NCBI RefSeq assembly: GCF_028830055.1
Contig: NZ_CP101655.1
Span: 1,326,132-1,390,131, forward strand
Direction: 5' to 3'
Source of the DNA: Pseudomonas serboccidentalis
GTDB taxonomy: Bacteria > Pseudomonadota > Gammaproteobacteria > Pseudomonadales > Pseudomonadaceae
Length of the DNA: 64,000 bases
Made by a program: the position numbers and the translations under genes. Positions 17,747 to 26,276 of this stretch are shown piece after piece. Numbering within the stretch: position 1 is the stretch's first letter; each line of letters starts with the position of its first letter. The notes below the pieces were generated by a model. It was not told the origin of the DNA. It made no database searches and saw only the letters and a program-made list of their open reading frames with translations.

Positions 17747-20404
17747 TCAGGCGAACTCGCACGTCACGCTGGCGTTGCCATCGAGCGTGGCATGCACACG
17801 CTTGAGGCTTTCACCGGTGGCCATCGCATCGAGCAAGCGGTCAGCCACCAGCGGCAGCACGTGCTGATCGAGCAGATGGTCGATCAGGCGCGCACCGCTT
17901 TCGCTTTGCGTGCAGCGCTCGGACAGGTGATCGACGAGGTTCTGGCACCAGCTGAAATCCAGCTGACGACGGTTCAGGCGCTCGCCCAGACGACCGAGTT
18001 TGATCTCGATCAGCTCGCGCAGCACCGGGCCGCCCACCGGGTAGTACGGCACCACTTTCATCCGCGCCAGCAGCGCCGGTTTGAAGTGTTTGCTCAGCAC
18101 CGGGCGAATGGTCTCTTCAAGCAGCTCGGCGGTCGGGCGTGCGCCGTCTTCGCAGAGGTCGCTGATCTTGTCGCTGCCCAGATTCGAGGTCATCAGGATC
18201 AAGGTGTTGCGGAAGTCGATTTCGCGACCTTCGCCGTCGTTGGCCACGCCCTTGTCGAAGATCTGGTAGAACAGGTTGAGCACGTCCGGATCGGCCTTCT
18301 CGACTTCATCGAGCAGCACCACCGAGTACGGCTTCTGGCGCACCGCTTCGGTGAGCATGCCGCCCTCGCCGTAACCGACGTAGCCCGGTGGCGCACCAAT
18401 CAGACGCGATACGGTGTGCTTCTCCTGGAATTCGGACATGTTGATGGTGGTGATGAAACGGTCGCCGCCGTACAACAGGTCAGCGAGGGCCAGCGCGGTT
18501 TCGGTCTTGCCGACGCCGCTCGGGCCGACCAGCAGGAATACGCCGACCGGTGCATCCGGTTTGTTCAGACCGGCCGCCGTGGCGCGCATCGAGCGGTCCA
18601 GTGCGTGCACGGCTTGTTCCTGACCACGGATGCGCGTGCGCAGGTCGGTGGCGAAACTCGCGACCTTGGCGTTGTGCTCGCGTGCCAGCTGTGCCAGCGG
18701 CACGCCGGTCCAGGCGCTGATCACTTCGGCCACCAGACGCGGGCAGACTTCGAAGCTGACCAGACGCTCCTTGACCTGTGCGGCGGTCAAGGCGCTGTGG
18801 GTTTCGTTGAGCTGGGCTTCCAGCGCTTCGACGCTCTGGCCTTCCTCGACCTCGGCAACGAGGGTTTCGATCACGGTGCCTTCGGCGTCTTCTTCAACAC
18901 TGACGGTCGGCTCGACGGCGGCGGCTTCACGGGCCTTGGCCAGTTGCTGACGCAGTTCCAGCAGGCGCTCGGCCAGTTGTTTCTGTTCAGTCCACAGGCT
19001 TTCCAGCGCGACCATTTCGCTTTCGGCTTCGTCCAGCCGCGCTTCCAGTGCATCCAGCGCTTCGTGGTCGATCAGCAAACCGGCTTCGGCATCACGACGC
19101 AGGGCCTGACGCTGACGGCCACCTTCGGCCAGTTCGCCACGCAGGCGCTCAAGGCTTTCCGGGGCGGCGGCGAGGCTGATGCGCACGCGGGCACACGCAG
19201 TGTCGAGGACGTCGACAGCTTTGTCCGGCAGTTGGCGACCGGCCAGATAGCGGGCGGACAGCTCCGCGGCGGAGACCACCGCGTCATCACGCAGGTAAAT
19301 GCCGTGGCTCTTCTCGTAAACCTGCGCCAGACCGCGCAGGATGGTCACCGCTTCGCTGACGGTCGGTTCGTGCAGCTGCACCGGCTGGAAACGACGGGCC
19401 AGCGCCGGGTCTTTCTCGAAGTATTTCTTGTACTCGGCCCAGGTGGTGGCGGCGATGGTGCGCAGTTCGCCACGGGCCAGTGCCGGTTTCAGCAGGTTGG
19501 CCGCATCGGAACCGCCGGCATTGCCGCCAGCGCCGATCAGGGTGTGGGCTTCGTCGATGAACAGGATGATCGGTTTCGGCGAGGCTTTGACTTCGTCGAT
19601 CACGCCTTTGAGACGACGCTCGAACTCACCTTTGACGCTGGCGCCCGCTTGCAGCAGGCCCATGTCCAGCGACAGCAGTTCCACGCCCTTGAGCACTTGC
19701 GGCACTTCACCGGCAGCGATGCGCGAGGCGAGGCCTTCGACGATGGCGGTCTTACCGACACCGGCCTCACCGACCACAATCGGGTTGTTCTTGCGCCGAC
19801 GGGCGAGGATGTCGACCATCTGGCGGATCGCGCCATCGCGGCACAACACCGGGTCGAGTTTGCCGTCGCGGGCCTGTTGGGTCAGGTTGTGGGTGAAGCG
19901 CTGCAGCAGCGATTCGCCCTGGGCCGCCGGCTTGCCGTTGGCGGCTGGTTGCTCCTGTTGCGACAGGGCGAACTCTTTCAGGCGATCGATGTTCAACTTG
20001 GCGAGCAGCGGCTGATAACGGCTGCCGGCATAGCGCATCGGGTTACGCAGCAGCGCGAGGATCAGCGCAGCGTCTTCGACCTGGGTCTGGCCCAGTTCGA
20101 GGTTGGCCACCAGCAGCGCATCCTGCAGCCACTGCACCAGCTCCGGGGCGAACACCGGGTTACGCGAGGCACTGTGTTCAACGCGAGATTGCAGCGCGGC
20201 GCTCAGTTCGCCGGCATCGACGTCTGCATCCTGCAGCGCGCGCGACAGCAAGCCATTCGGCCGCTCCAGCAGCCCCAACAGCAGGTCTTCGACGAGGATC
20301 TTGCTGCCGCCACGGGCAACGCAACGTTCAGCCGAACGCTCCAGATCGCGACGGGTTTCGGCGTCCAGCGCCTGGATGAGTTGTTGCAGGTCTACGTTGA
20401 TCAT
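17747..20404 (-). CDS. clpV: T6SS sheath-recycling ATPase ClpV (TssH)
   Basis: Encodes 885 residues of the Clp/Hsp100 type. An N-terminal Clp-N domain that binds the TssC helix (about 1-150) is followed by a first AAA+ module with Walker A GEAGVGKT (near 214). A coiled-coil M domain rich in Glu/Leu/Gln (about 410-530) precedes a second AAA+ module with GPSGVGKT (near 631). It disassembles contracted TssB-TssC sheath in the cytoplasm. It lies 11 bases below tssG. Confidence 0.97.
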   Translation of the reverse strand: MINVDLQQLIQALDAETRRDLERSAERCVARGGSKILVEDLLLGLLERPNGLLSRALQDADVDAGELSAALQSRVEHSASRNPVFAPELVQWLQDALLVANLELGQTQVEDAALILALLRNPMRYAGSRYQPLLAKLNIDRLKEFALSQQEQPAANGKPAAQGESLLQRFTHNLTQQARDGKLDPVLCRDGAIRQMVDILARRRKNNPIVVGEAGVGKTAIVEGLASRIAAGEVPQVLKGVELLSLDMGLLQAGASVKGEFERRLKGVIDEVKASPKPIILFIDEAHTLIGAGGNAGGSDAANLLKPALARGELRTIAATTWAEYKKYFEKDPALARRFQPVQLHEPTVSEAVTILRGLAQVYEKSHGIYLRDDAVVSAAELSARYLAGRQLPDKAVDVLDTACARVRISLAAAPESLERLRGELAEGGRQRQALRRDAEAGLLIDHEALDALEARLDEAESEMVALESLWTEQKQLAERLLELRQQLAKAREAAAVEPTVSVEEDAEGTVIETLVAEVEEGQSVEALEAQLNETHSALTAAQVKERLVSFEVCPRLVAEVISAWTGVPLAQLAREHNAKVASFATDLRTRIRGQEQAVHALDRSMRATAAGLNKPDAPVGVFLLVGPSGVGKTETALALADLLYGGDRFITTINMSEFQEKHTVSRLIGAPPGYVGYGEGGMLTEAVRQKPYSVVLLDEVEKADPDVLNLFYQIFDKGVANDGEGREIDFRNTLILMTSNLGSDKISDLCEDGARPTAELLEETIRPVLSKHFKPALLARMKVVPYYPVGGPVLRELIEIKLGRLGERLNRRQLDFSWCQNLVDHLSERCTQSESGARLIDHLLDQHVLPLVADRLLDAMATGESLKRVHATLDGNASVTCEFA

Positions 20405-20415
20405 GGCTCACGTCC

Positions 20416-21423
20416 TTAATGAATTTTGCTGCCCAGAGTCACCACGCCGTCTGCTTTTTCGCAGCCCAGCCAACTGGTCCACCCCAGGCGACAGTCGTTC
20501 TTTTCACCAATGCGCAGTTCGCGGATTTCTTCCGGGCGCAACACCAGGCGAATGTCGTAATCGAGCGGGTCACGCAGGGTGAACCGCACCAGCGCGCACA
20601 GCGGCTGGTAACCGAACCCGATCGGCAGGAATTCGTGGAATCGCTCCCAGTCGAGTTCGGTGATGTGAATGCGGAATTTGCCGCTGCGGTCGCGCACCCG
20701 CTCACCCAGCACCAGGTCTTCACCGAGCAGGCTGTTGGCGCGACCGAGGCGGTTACGCTGCTCGTCGAGGATCTCGACGCGGCGCTCGATGCATTGCTCG
20801 ATGACCAGGTCTTCGTGCTTGAAGTAGTAACGCAGCACCGCTTCAATCAATGCCGCCGAATGCGCCCGCAAGCTGAGCAAACCGAGGTACGGCAGCAGGC
20901 GTTTCCAGTTCAGTTCCTTGGCCTTGCGGATCTCTTCGCCGCCCAGACCGATCAGCGCAAACAGCTGCGAGGAAAACGGGTCGATCGCGCCGCTCTGGAA
21001 GCTGGCGCGATAGCGATACTTGCGCCAGATCGGCAGCATCAACCGTTGCAGGCGATGGTGGAACAGGTCGAGGAAGTTGCGCGTCGGGTTGCCGTCCTCG
21101 CTGTCGCCCAAGGCCTGCTCACCGTAGAACGCTGGCAACGGAGACCCCGAACCGACCAGACCGATCAGGTTGAAACGCATGCGCGCGCGCATCTGCCCGT
21201 GTTCTTCGAAAAACTCCACGCGATCGACGTCGCTGCGCGGAAAGCCCAGGCTCGGGTTGGCCTGGAACTCCACCTGATCGTACAGATCGTCTTCGCTCAG
21301 GTACGGGTGTGCCTCGCGCAGCCGATCGATCACCAGCAGCACGGCCTGAAACAGCGAGTACTCGCGTATTACCTTCGTCAGCCCGCTTAAAGCAGGGGCT
21401 GAAGGCCCATACGTGGTGTCCAT
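20416..21423 (-). CDS. tssG: T6SS baseplate wedge protein TssG
   Basis: Encodes 335 residues. Family hallmarks visible are the N-terminal YSLFQAVLLVIDRL, a central FLDLFHHRLQRLMLPIWRKYRY (cut here into two blocks: FLDLFHHR and MLPIWRKYRY) and the C-terminal LGWTSWLG. It forms wedges with TssE, TssF and TssK. Its ATG lies 37 bases inside the end of tssF, a usual coupling for this pair. Confidence 0.96.
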   Translation of the reverse strand: MDTTYGPSAPALSGLTKVIREYSLFQAVLLVIDRLREAHPYLSEDDLYDQVEFQANPSLGFPRSDVDRVEFFEEHGQMRARMRFNLIGLVGSGSPLPAFYGEQALGDSEDGNPTRNFLDLFHHRLQRLMLPIWRKYRYRASFQSGAIDPFSSQLFALIGLGGEEIRKAKELNWKRLLPYLGLLSLRAHSAALIEAVLRYYFKHEDLVIEQCIERRVEILDEQRNRLGRANSLLGEDLVLGERVRDRSGKFRIHITELDWERFHEFLPIGFGYQPLCALVRFTLRDPLDYDIRLVLRPEEIRELRIGEKNDCRLGWTSWLGCEKADGVVTLGSKIH

Positions 21424-23174
21424 TGGTACACCTCTCCCTGTGTGCTTTTTACTCGCAGCTCGTGGTACGAATTGAGACTGGCGTAAAGCGCGAAAAACTC
21501 GTTAAGAACCGAAGCGAAAACGAACAGGTCGCCTTCGCCGATATACCCTTCCGGGTCGATGGTCAGTTCGGTGCGCAGACCACGCACCGGCAAGCCACGG
21601 TGCAGCCGGTCGACGTGGTGATGCTTGATGTGCTTGAGGCCGCCGAGCAGGCGTTTGCTGACCTTCTCCGCGTGCTGGTCGTAGTAGCGCGGCAGGTCGT
21701 AGGTTTCGAGAATCACCTTCAACGCGTTGACGTCGGCCAGCGACAGATAGTTGAGCGACATGTTGCTGATCAGCTTCCACAGGAAGTCACGGTTCAGCGG
21801 CGGTGCAAAACTCGACGTGGCCGGGGTGATGTTGCGGAAACTGAGGAACTCCGGGGTCTCTTCGCAGGCCATGCAGATGTCGCCGAGCTTGAGCTTGCGC
21901 GGCAGGTTCTGGTTGGTGCACATCAGCTCGATCGACAGGGTTTCGTGGGCTTCGGTGTGGCGGATGCCGAAGCTCAGGTAGGTGTCGAGACCGTCGTGCA
22001 GCAACGACGAGCGCTGGCGGATGCTGTAGTGCGGACGGCTGTTGGGCACGTCGAAACTCGGGTCGTGTTCGAAGGATTCGAACGGCACGTATTCCTGATA
22101 ACCGAGGCCGCCGGGCTTCCAGCCGGTCACGGTTTCCACCGAGAACACGCCGCAGTTTTCCAGATCGTATTCCGCCGGCAGCAACAGGTACTCGTCCTGC
22201 TTGCCGTCGAGGCGGATCGGCAGTGCGTCGTGCGCGAACAGGTTGGCAATCGGCGTGCAGAACAGCTTCACGTTATCCAGGGTCGGACGCATGCGCATGA
22301 TGCCGCTCTTGCGAATGTCGAAACGCAACTCCAGGCCGCGCATCTGCTTGAGCGTGTCTTCCGGCAGCGCCTTGAGGATGTCCAGACCATTGACGTCGAC
22401 GAACAGGAACTTGTCCTGGAAGGCAAAATATTCCTGCAGGTAGCGATAGCCACGGAAGGTGTTCAGCGGATACGGGATCAGCGCTTCTTCTTCGGCAAAA
22501 CCCACCGGCTTGACCCGGTCACCCGGAATCTTGAACGCCATCGGCTTGCCGCTGACGCCATCGATGGGTTTGCCAGCACCGTCGAGCGGGATCAGTTCGA
22601 TGCCTTCAAGGTTGCGCAACAGGCTCAGGTAGAGCATCTGGCTGATGTAGCGCTCGCCGGCAAAGTGCAGGCGCAACTTGCTCAGCTCCAGCTCACCGAG
22701 GTGGCCATCGGCGCTCATCTCCAGACGCAGGCTGAGCAGCGAGCCGTCACCTTTCACCGAGTAATTCAGCGCGGCCAGATCCAGCGGCAAGACTTCGGTT
22801 GGATAGCAGGTGCGGAAGCGGCACCGCACGTCTTCGATCGGCTTGCTTTCAATCGGCGTGTCACGCTCGACCACCAGCGCCGGGCCCGAACGCTTCAGCG
22901 GATCGAACTGCAGAATGCTGAACGCCGGCAGCGGACGCATGTAGTTCGGCCACAGCAGTTGCATCAGCGAATGGCTGAGCTCCGGCAGCTCGTCATCGAG
23001 TTTCTGCCGCAGGCGCCCGGTGAGGAAAGCAAAACCTTCCAGCAACCGCTCCACATCCGGATCCCGCCCGGCCTGCCCCAGGAACGGCGCCAACGCAGGA
23101 CTACGCTCGGCGAAACGGCGACCGAGCTGGCGCAGTGCGGTGAGTTCGCTTTGGTAGTAGTGGTTAAAGGACAC
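21387..23174 (-). CDS. tssF: T6SS baseplate wedge protein TssF
   Basis: Encodes 595 residues with the diagnostic start FNHYYQSELTALRQLGRRFAE and the DPDVERLLEGFAFLTGRL block near 35-55. The start codon is GTG, with AGG placed six bases before it. In other HSI-II loci tssF follows tssE directly. Here 2.7 kb of cargo genes separates them, so tssF lies 69 bases below a small membrane-protein gene instead. Confidence 0.96.
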   Translation of the reverse strand: MSFNHYYQSELTALRQLGRRFAERSPALAPFLGQAGRDPDVERLLEGFAFLTGRLRQKLDDELPELSHSLMQLLWPNYMRPLPAFSILQFDPLKRSGPALVVERDTPIESKPIEDVRCRFRTCYPTEVLPLDLAALNYSVKGDGSLLSLRLEMSADGHLGELELSKLRLHFAGERYISQMLYLSLLRNLEGIELIPLDGAGKPIDGVSGKPMAFKIPGDRVKPVGFAEEEALIPYPLNTFRGYRYLQEYFAFQDKFLFVDVNGLDILKALPEDTLKQMRGLELRFDIRKSGIMRMRPTLDNVKLFCTPIANLFAHDALPIRLDGKQDEYLLLPAEYDLENCGVFSVETVTGWKPGGLGYQEYVPFESFEHDPSFDVPNSRPHYSIRQRSSLLHDGLDTYLSFGIRHTEAHETLSIELMCTNQNLPRKLKLGDICMACEETPEFLSFRNITPATSSFAPPLNRDFLWKLISNMSLNYLSLADVNALKVILETYDLPRYYDQHAEKVSKRLLGGLKHIKHHHVDRLHRGLPVRGLRTELTIDPEGYIGEGDLFVFASVLNEFFALYASLNSYHELRVKSTQGEVYQWTPRMGLQPLL

Positions 23175-23243
23175 GGGTTACCTGCCTGGTAGTGGAAATC
23201 ATGAAAATACCAACCTGATGATTACGCTCGATACCTGACCTGC

Positions 23244-23666
23244 TCATTGGATGGCACTCTCAGGCTGGCTCGGCTGGATGCGCCCGACCTTGTTTCGCGA
23301 TGCCCAACGCAACTCGGTAACTTGAGAAGCGAGGATTGCCAGCAACGTGACGCAACCTTGAGCCACACCATAAAACAAGGCTCTCAATGGGTTGTCGGGT
23401 AGCATCCAAAGCAGGATGAAGCCCACCATAAGGCTCAGGATCATCAGCTTGGCGACAAGATTCGGGATCAGCGCAGCTATCAAATTGACACCAAGAAAAA
23501 TGTAAAACAGCGCGTAGCTGGCCATACCGATAGCAACTCCACGGGTGGTGAACCCGCCGTTCAGATGCTTGTAGGCATGTACGACTGCATTATTCAAAAA
23601 CACGTAGGCCACACATCCCACGGCATGGAAAAACAAGCAAATGGCAAGACGGGGGTGGTTGCTCAT
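23244..23666 (-). CDS. multi-pass membrane protein in the T6SS insert (candidate immunity protein)
   Basis: Encodes 140 residues with four likely membrane segments (around 8-28, 40-62, 67-88 and 98-120) and a polar C-tail rich in Pro/Ser/Gln. No family is recognised. The ATG at 23666 overlaps the upstream stop (ATGA), so I prefer it to the GTG at 23690. It ends the run PAAR - DUF6402 protein - three membrane proteins inserted between tssE and tssF. Small membrane proteins at this place commonly confer immunity to an effector acting at the inner membrane or from the periplasm; that is inferred from position. Confidence 0.65.
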   Translation of the reverse strand: MSNHPRLAICLFFHAVGCVAYVFLNNAVVHAYKHLNGGFTTRGVAIGMASYALFYIFLGVNLIAALIPNLVAKLMILSLMVGFILLWMLPDNPLRALFYGVAQGCVTLLAILASQVTELRWASRNKVGRIQPSQPESAIQ

Positions 23667-23878
23667 GCTGGTCTCAGATTTCCGTACCACGATCCAAAGC
23701 CATGAATAGCTACAACAGCGGCCAAAACCGAAAGCGTTAGGGCACGGTGAAGGCGCGAGTGTCGAGCCGCGCGATGCGAAGCTGTCAGTAGCAATACCAA
23801 ACTCAATATCGCCAGACAGCCAAACAGGTCACTGTCAGCAACGCCGGCCAGATACCCCTGTAAGCTCATTGCGTCCAT
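23663..23878 (-). CDS. 71-residue membrane protein in the T6SS insert
   Basis: Encodes 71 residues with two hydrophobic segments (about 18-33 and 46-61) separated by a basic, His/Arg-rich loop (SHRAARHSRLHR). No family is recognised. AGGAG lies ten bases before the ATG, and the stop overlaps the next gene by four bases. It is probably co-translated with that gene, and together they look like a two-part membrane unit. Confidence 0.6.
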   Translation of the reverse strand: MDAMSLQGYLAGVADSDLFGCLAILSLVLLLTASHRAARHSRLHRALTLSVLAAVVAIHGFGSWYGNLRPA

Positions 23879-23936
23879 GCTTACCGTTCTCCTACTTTCT
23901 CAGCTGGCGAGGCCAACTTATTTTTGAAATCAGGCA

Positions 23937-24323
23937 TTAACGACACTCTGAAACTATCCAACTTTCCCAACCTTCAGAGCCTGGATAAACAATCATCTCT
24001 CCGCGAAACTCAGGGGTAATACCGGGACTGCCCTCGTCTCGCCAGAGATACCATTCTGATGTTTTTAGCAGATCATCATTTTTTGTATAAACACGATAAA
24101 AATACGGACTGCTGAAATACTTGAAAAGACGCCCGACCACTACGCCCAAAAAATTGTAATTGGGCACATAGGTTGCGATATAGCAACTACCAGAATCATT
24201 CCAGTCAACGTACAGGGGCTTCGCGGCCTTCGAGCTAAGCACCTTCAAGCTCAAAAGAATCAAAACCGGCACAAGCGCGCACAGTGAAAGAATTAAGACC
24301 CACTTTTTAGGTGAAGCTTTCAT
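23937..24323 (-). CDS. single-anchor membrane protein after the DUF6402 gene (candidate immunity protein)
   Basis: Encodes 128 residues: a short Lys-rich N-terminus, one membrane helix (about 8-28) and a periplasmic-facing domain with many aromatic residues and Cys near 48 and 127. No family is recognised. Its ATG overlaps the stop of the DUF6402-like gene (ATGA), the tightest coupling in this insert, which makes it the first-choice cognate immunity protein. Base composition is AT-richer than the tss genes, suggesting separate acquisition. Confidence 0.65.
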   Translation of the reverse strand: MKASPKKWVLILSLCALVPVLILLSLKVLSSKAAKPLYVDWNDSGSCYIATYVPNYNFLGVVVGRLFKYFSSPYFYRVYTKNDDLLKTSEWYLWRDEGSPGITPEFRGEMIVYPGSEGWESWIVSECR

Positions 24324-25312
24324 GGCATCGCCTTTGGCTTGATCGATCGTTGCGAAAATTCGGCAAAGTCTGCAGCGGTGAAACGATGATGAATTGATAC
24401 GGGGATTTTCTTGACCGTAGAGTACACAAACAAATCACCACCCTTTCCAAAACTATTGCGGTAATTGTTGTAGCTATCGTTGGTCACCTTGAAATAAAGC
24501 TGCCCCTCGTCTTCGTATGTTTTTGGCGAAGTTAAATATGCATAAACGCTAGGCCTGACAACACTGTCGTGATTCCAGTATCCGAGCAACTGGTCGTCAC
24601 CATCTTCATTCAAAAACTCATAGGTATCACGTACATAACACCCAATCTCTTCAATCGTTAATGTAGCAGGCATTTTTTTCGTCTTGGGCGTGGTACTGAA
24701 TTTCGTGACTGCAAACTTAACCACGAATCCACCCAAAGTACCGTACACGTCATCAAGTGGATTGTTCTTCTTTTCCGAAGTGGTAATCCCGATCGATCGA
24801 AAATTATATTGGGTAGCAGTCTCCAGCATTCTTGCGCTCAAGGCACTGTAGTCATGAGAGCCCCTTACGAGATCCTGGCCAGTTTCATCAAGAACTCCGA
24901 GTGTTCTCATGCAAGTCATAAATTGCAAAAGTCCCGGTGCTAACTGCGTTAGTCCTCTCTGACGACCGATAAACTCATTGTATTGACTGGGGCTTGTGGC
25001 CTTCGCAAGAAGCTCCTTGATGGTTTCACCTGTGTGGGGCGAGGAGGAGGTGAGCCATTCAAAATCCAAATCATCAAACAGCTTTTCTGCGGTGATTTTG
25101 TCAACAGCGAGACGCCCCCGCTTCTCGCTTGGGGACATCTCAAAAGGCGCACCGTCGAACCAGCGCTGCATGAGTCGAGCACTTTCCTTCCAGCCCATTT
25201 TCCTCATCACACCCGGAATATCTGTGATCTGGAAGCTATCGACAGCCGCCTCCGCTGGCTTCTTGTCAGAGGAAGGGGTGAGTTGAGCTGTTACAGGAGT
25301 GGGTGCCGGCAT
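24320..25312 (-). CDS. DUF6402-like putative T6SS effector
   Basis: Encodes 330 residues without signal peptide or membrane segments. The N-terminal third is helical; the C-terminal half is beta-rich and carries a block (YVRDTYEF ... DDQLLGYW) that I associate from memory with the uncharacterised DUF6402 family. No catalytic motif of a known toxin is visible. The ATG at 25312 is preferred to the TTG at 25327 because GAGGG is well placed before it. The gene lies 11 bases below the PAAR gene and overlaps a membrane-protein gene. Location between a PAAR tip and a membrane protein is the effector slot; the activity is unknown. Confidence 0.7.
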   Translation of the reverse strand: MPAPTPVTAQLTPSSDKKPAEAAVDSFQITDIPGVMRKMGWKESARLMQRWFDGAPFEMSPSEKRGRLAVDKITAEKLFDDLDFEWLTSSSPHTGETIKELLAKATSPSQYNEFIGRQRGLTQLAPGLLQFMTCMRTLGVLDETGQDLVRGSHDYSALSARMLETATQYNFRSIGITTSEKKNNPLDDVYGTLGGFVVKFAVTKFSTTPKTKKMPATLTIEEIGCYVRDTYEFLNEDGDDQLLGYWNHDSVVRPSVYAYLTSPKTYEDEGQLYFKVTNDSYNNYRNSFGKGGDLFVYSTVKKIPVSIHHRFTAADFAEFSQRSIKPKAMP

Positions 25313-25323
25313 GCGATAGTCCC

Positions 25324-25848
25324 TCAAGCAATCACGAGCGAAGACTGTTCTTCGACGATAAGCGTGACACTTTCAGCAAGGTGAGAAGCGATAGGCTTTG
25401 TTCGGCCTTGCGCATCAGTAACGCCCTTGACCTCCTTACCGGAGGCTGTACGCAATGTGTATGACCGGTCAGCAACCGGTGCTCCGTTTCTAGGATTACG
25501 AACCACAAAGTGCTGGCTGAACGGCCACTGAATCTCCACCGGCAACGGCGGCACAAATGGCGCCGGTATATGCGAGTTGCCGATAATCACCGTTCCGGAA
25601 CCCGCCGTAACCTTGTTGCCATGCGTACCTTCAGAATCAACAGTGACAGCAGACTTGCCGTTGATTTTCACCGTCGTGGCCAAACCGCCGACCATCGCAC
25701 CACCACACGCAGAGGCATCGCCTTCACGGGCGGCCGCGAGGCCGTCGAAGAACACGTCGCCGGAACCGGCGGCGATCGGGTTGGTGCCGTGGCCGGGGAG
25801 CGGGCAAGCGGTGGGGTCGGATACGCGTGCTGCGGGTTTGCCAGACAT
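25324..25848 (-). CDS. PAAR spike-tip protein with transthyretin-like C-terminal extension
   Basis: Encodes 174 residues. Residues 1 to about 95 form a PAAR cone: ARVSDPTACPLPGHG, GSGDVFFDGLAAAREGD, VTAGSGTVIIGN, with the His/Cys residues that hold zinc. Residues about 100-174 form a small beta domain (SYTLRTASGKEVKGVTDAQG) resembling transthyretin-like adaptor domains on VgrG/PAAR proteins that hold cargo. It would cap a VgrG trimer and probably carries the neighbouring DUF6402-like protein. It lies 11 bases below tssE. Confidence 0.9.
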   Translation of the reverse strand: MSGKPAARVSDPTACPLPGHGTNPIAAGSGDVFFDGLAAAREGDASACGGAMVGGLATTVKINGKSAVTVDSEGTHGNKVTAGSGTVIIGNSHIPAPFVPPLPVEIQWPFSQHFVVRNPRNGAPVADRSYTLRTASGKEVKGVTDAQGRTKPIASHLAESVTLIVEEQSSLVIA

Positions 25849-25859
25849 CGGGAATCTCC

Positions 25860-26267
25860 TTAGGTGACCTTCACTTGTCCGCTGCCATCCAGGCGCGCGG
25901 AAAAACTGACCTGACGCTTGAAACCCTCGACTTCCAGCAGGCCTTCGATACTGAAGGCCAGACGAAGCTGGTCGTGGTCACGCGGCAGGGAAATGACACG
26001 CACATTGCTCAGGCGCGGCTCGTAGGCTTCGATGAAGCTTTCGATGGCCAGGCGGGCCTGACTCAGGGAGTCGTGCAGGCTCAGGCGCATGTCATTGAGA
26101 TCAGGCAACCCGTAGTCGGACAGCGTTTGCACGCTGCCCGCCCGGGTGCTGAGCATTTTGGCCAGATGGGCAGCCACCGACGCCATGGCAGAAGCCTCGA
26201 GGCTCCTGCCCTTGCGTAGTTCCGCATCGCCGTTGAGGCGTTCGAAAAGGCTGCCGTATCCGTCCAT
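25860..26267 (-). CDS. tssE: T6SS baseplate protein TssE (gp25-like)
   Basis: Encodes 135 residues of the phage gp25/lysozyme-like fold. The N-terminal SLFERLNGD and the LSDYGLPDLNDMR block near 48-60 identify it, as does the YEPRLSNVRVISL strand with the conserved EPR that initiates sheath assembly. It lies nine bases below tssC, in the usual order tssB-tssC-tssE. Confidence 0.95.
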   Translation of the reverse strand: MDGYGSLFERLNGDAELRKGRSLEASAMASVAAHLAKMLSTRAGSVQTLSDYGLPDLNDMRLSLHDSLSQARLAIESFIEAYEPRLSNVRVISLPRDHDQLRLAFSIEGLLEVEGFKRQVSFSARLDGSGQVKVT

Positions 26268-26276
26268 GAGTCGCTC

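Noticed and set aside
17729..20419. Plus-strand frame of about 900 codons opposite clpV
   Set aside because: Shadow of the ClpV gene, whose two AAA+ domains are complete on the minus strand.
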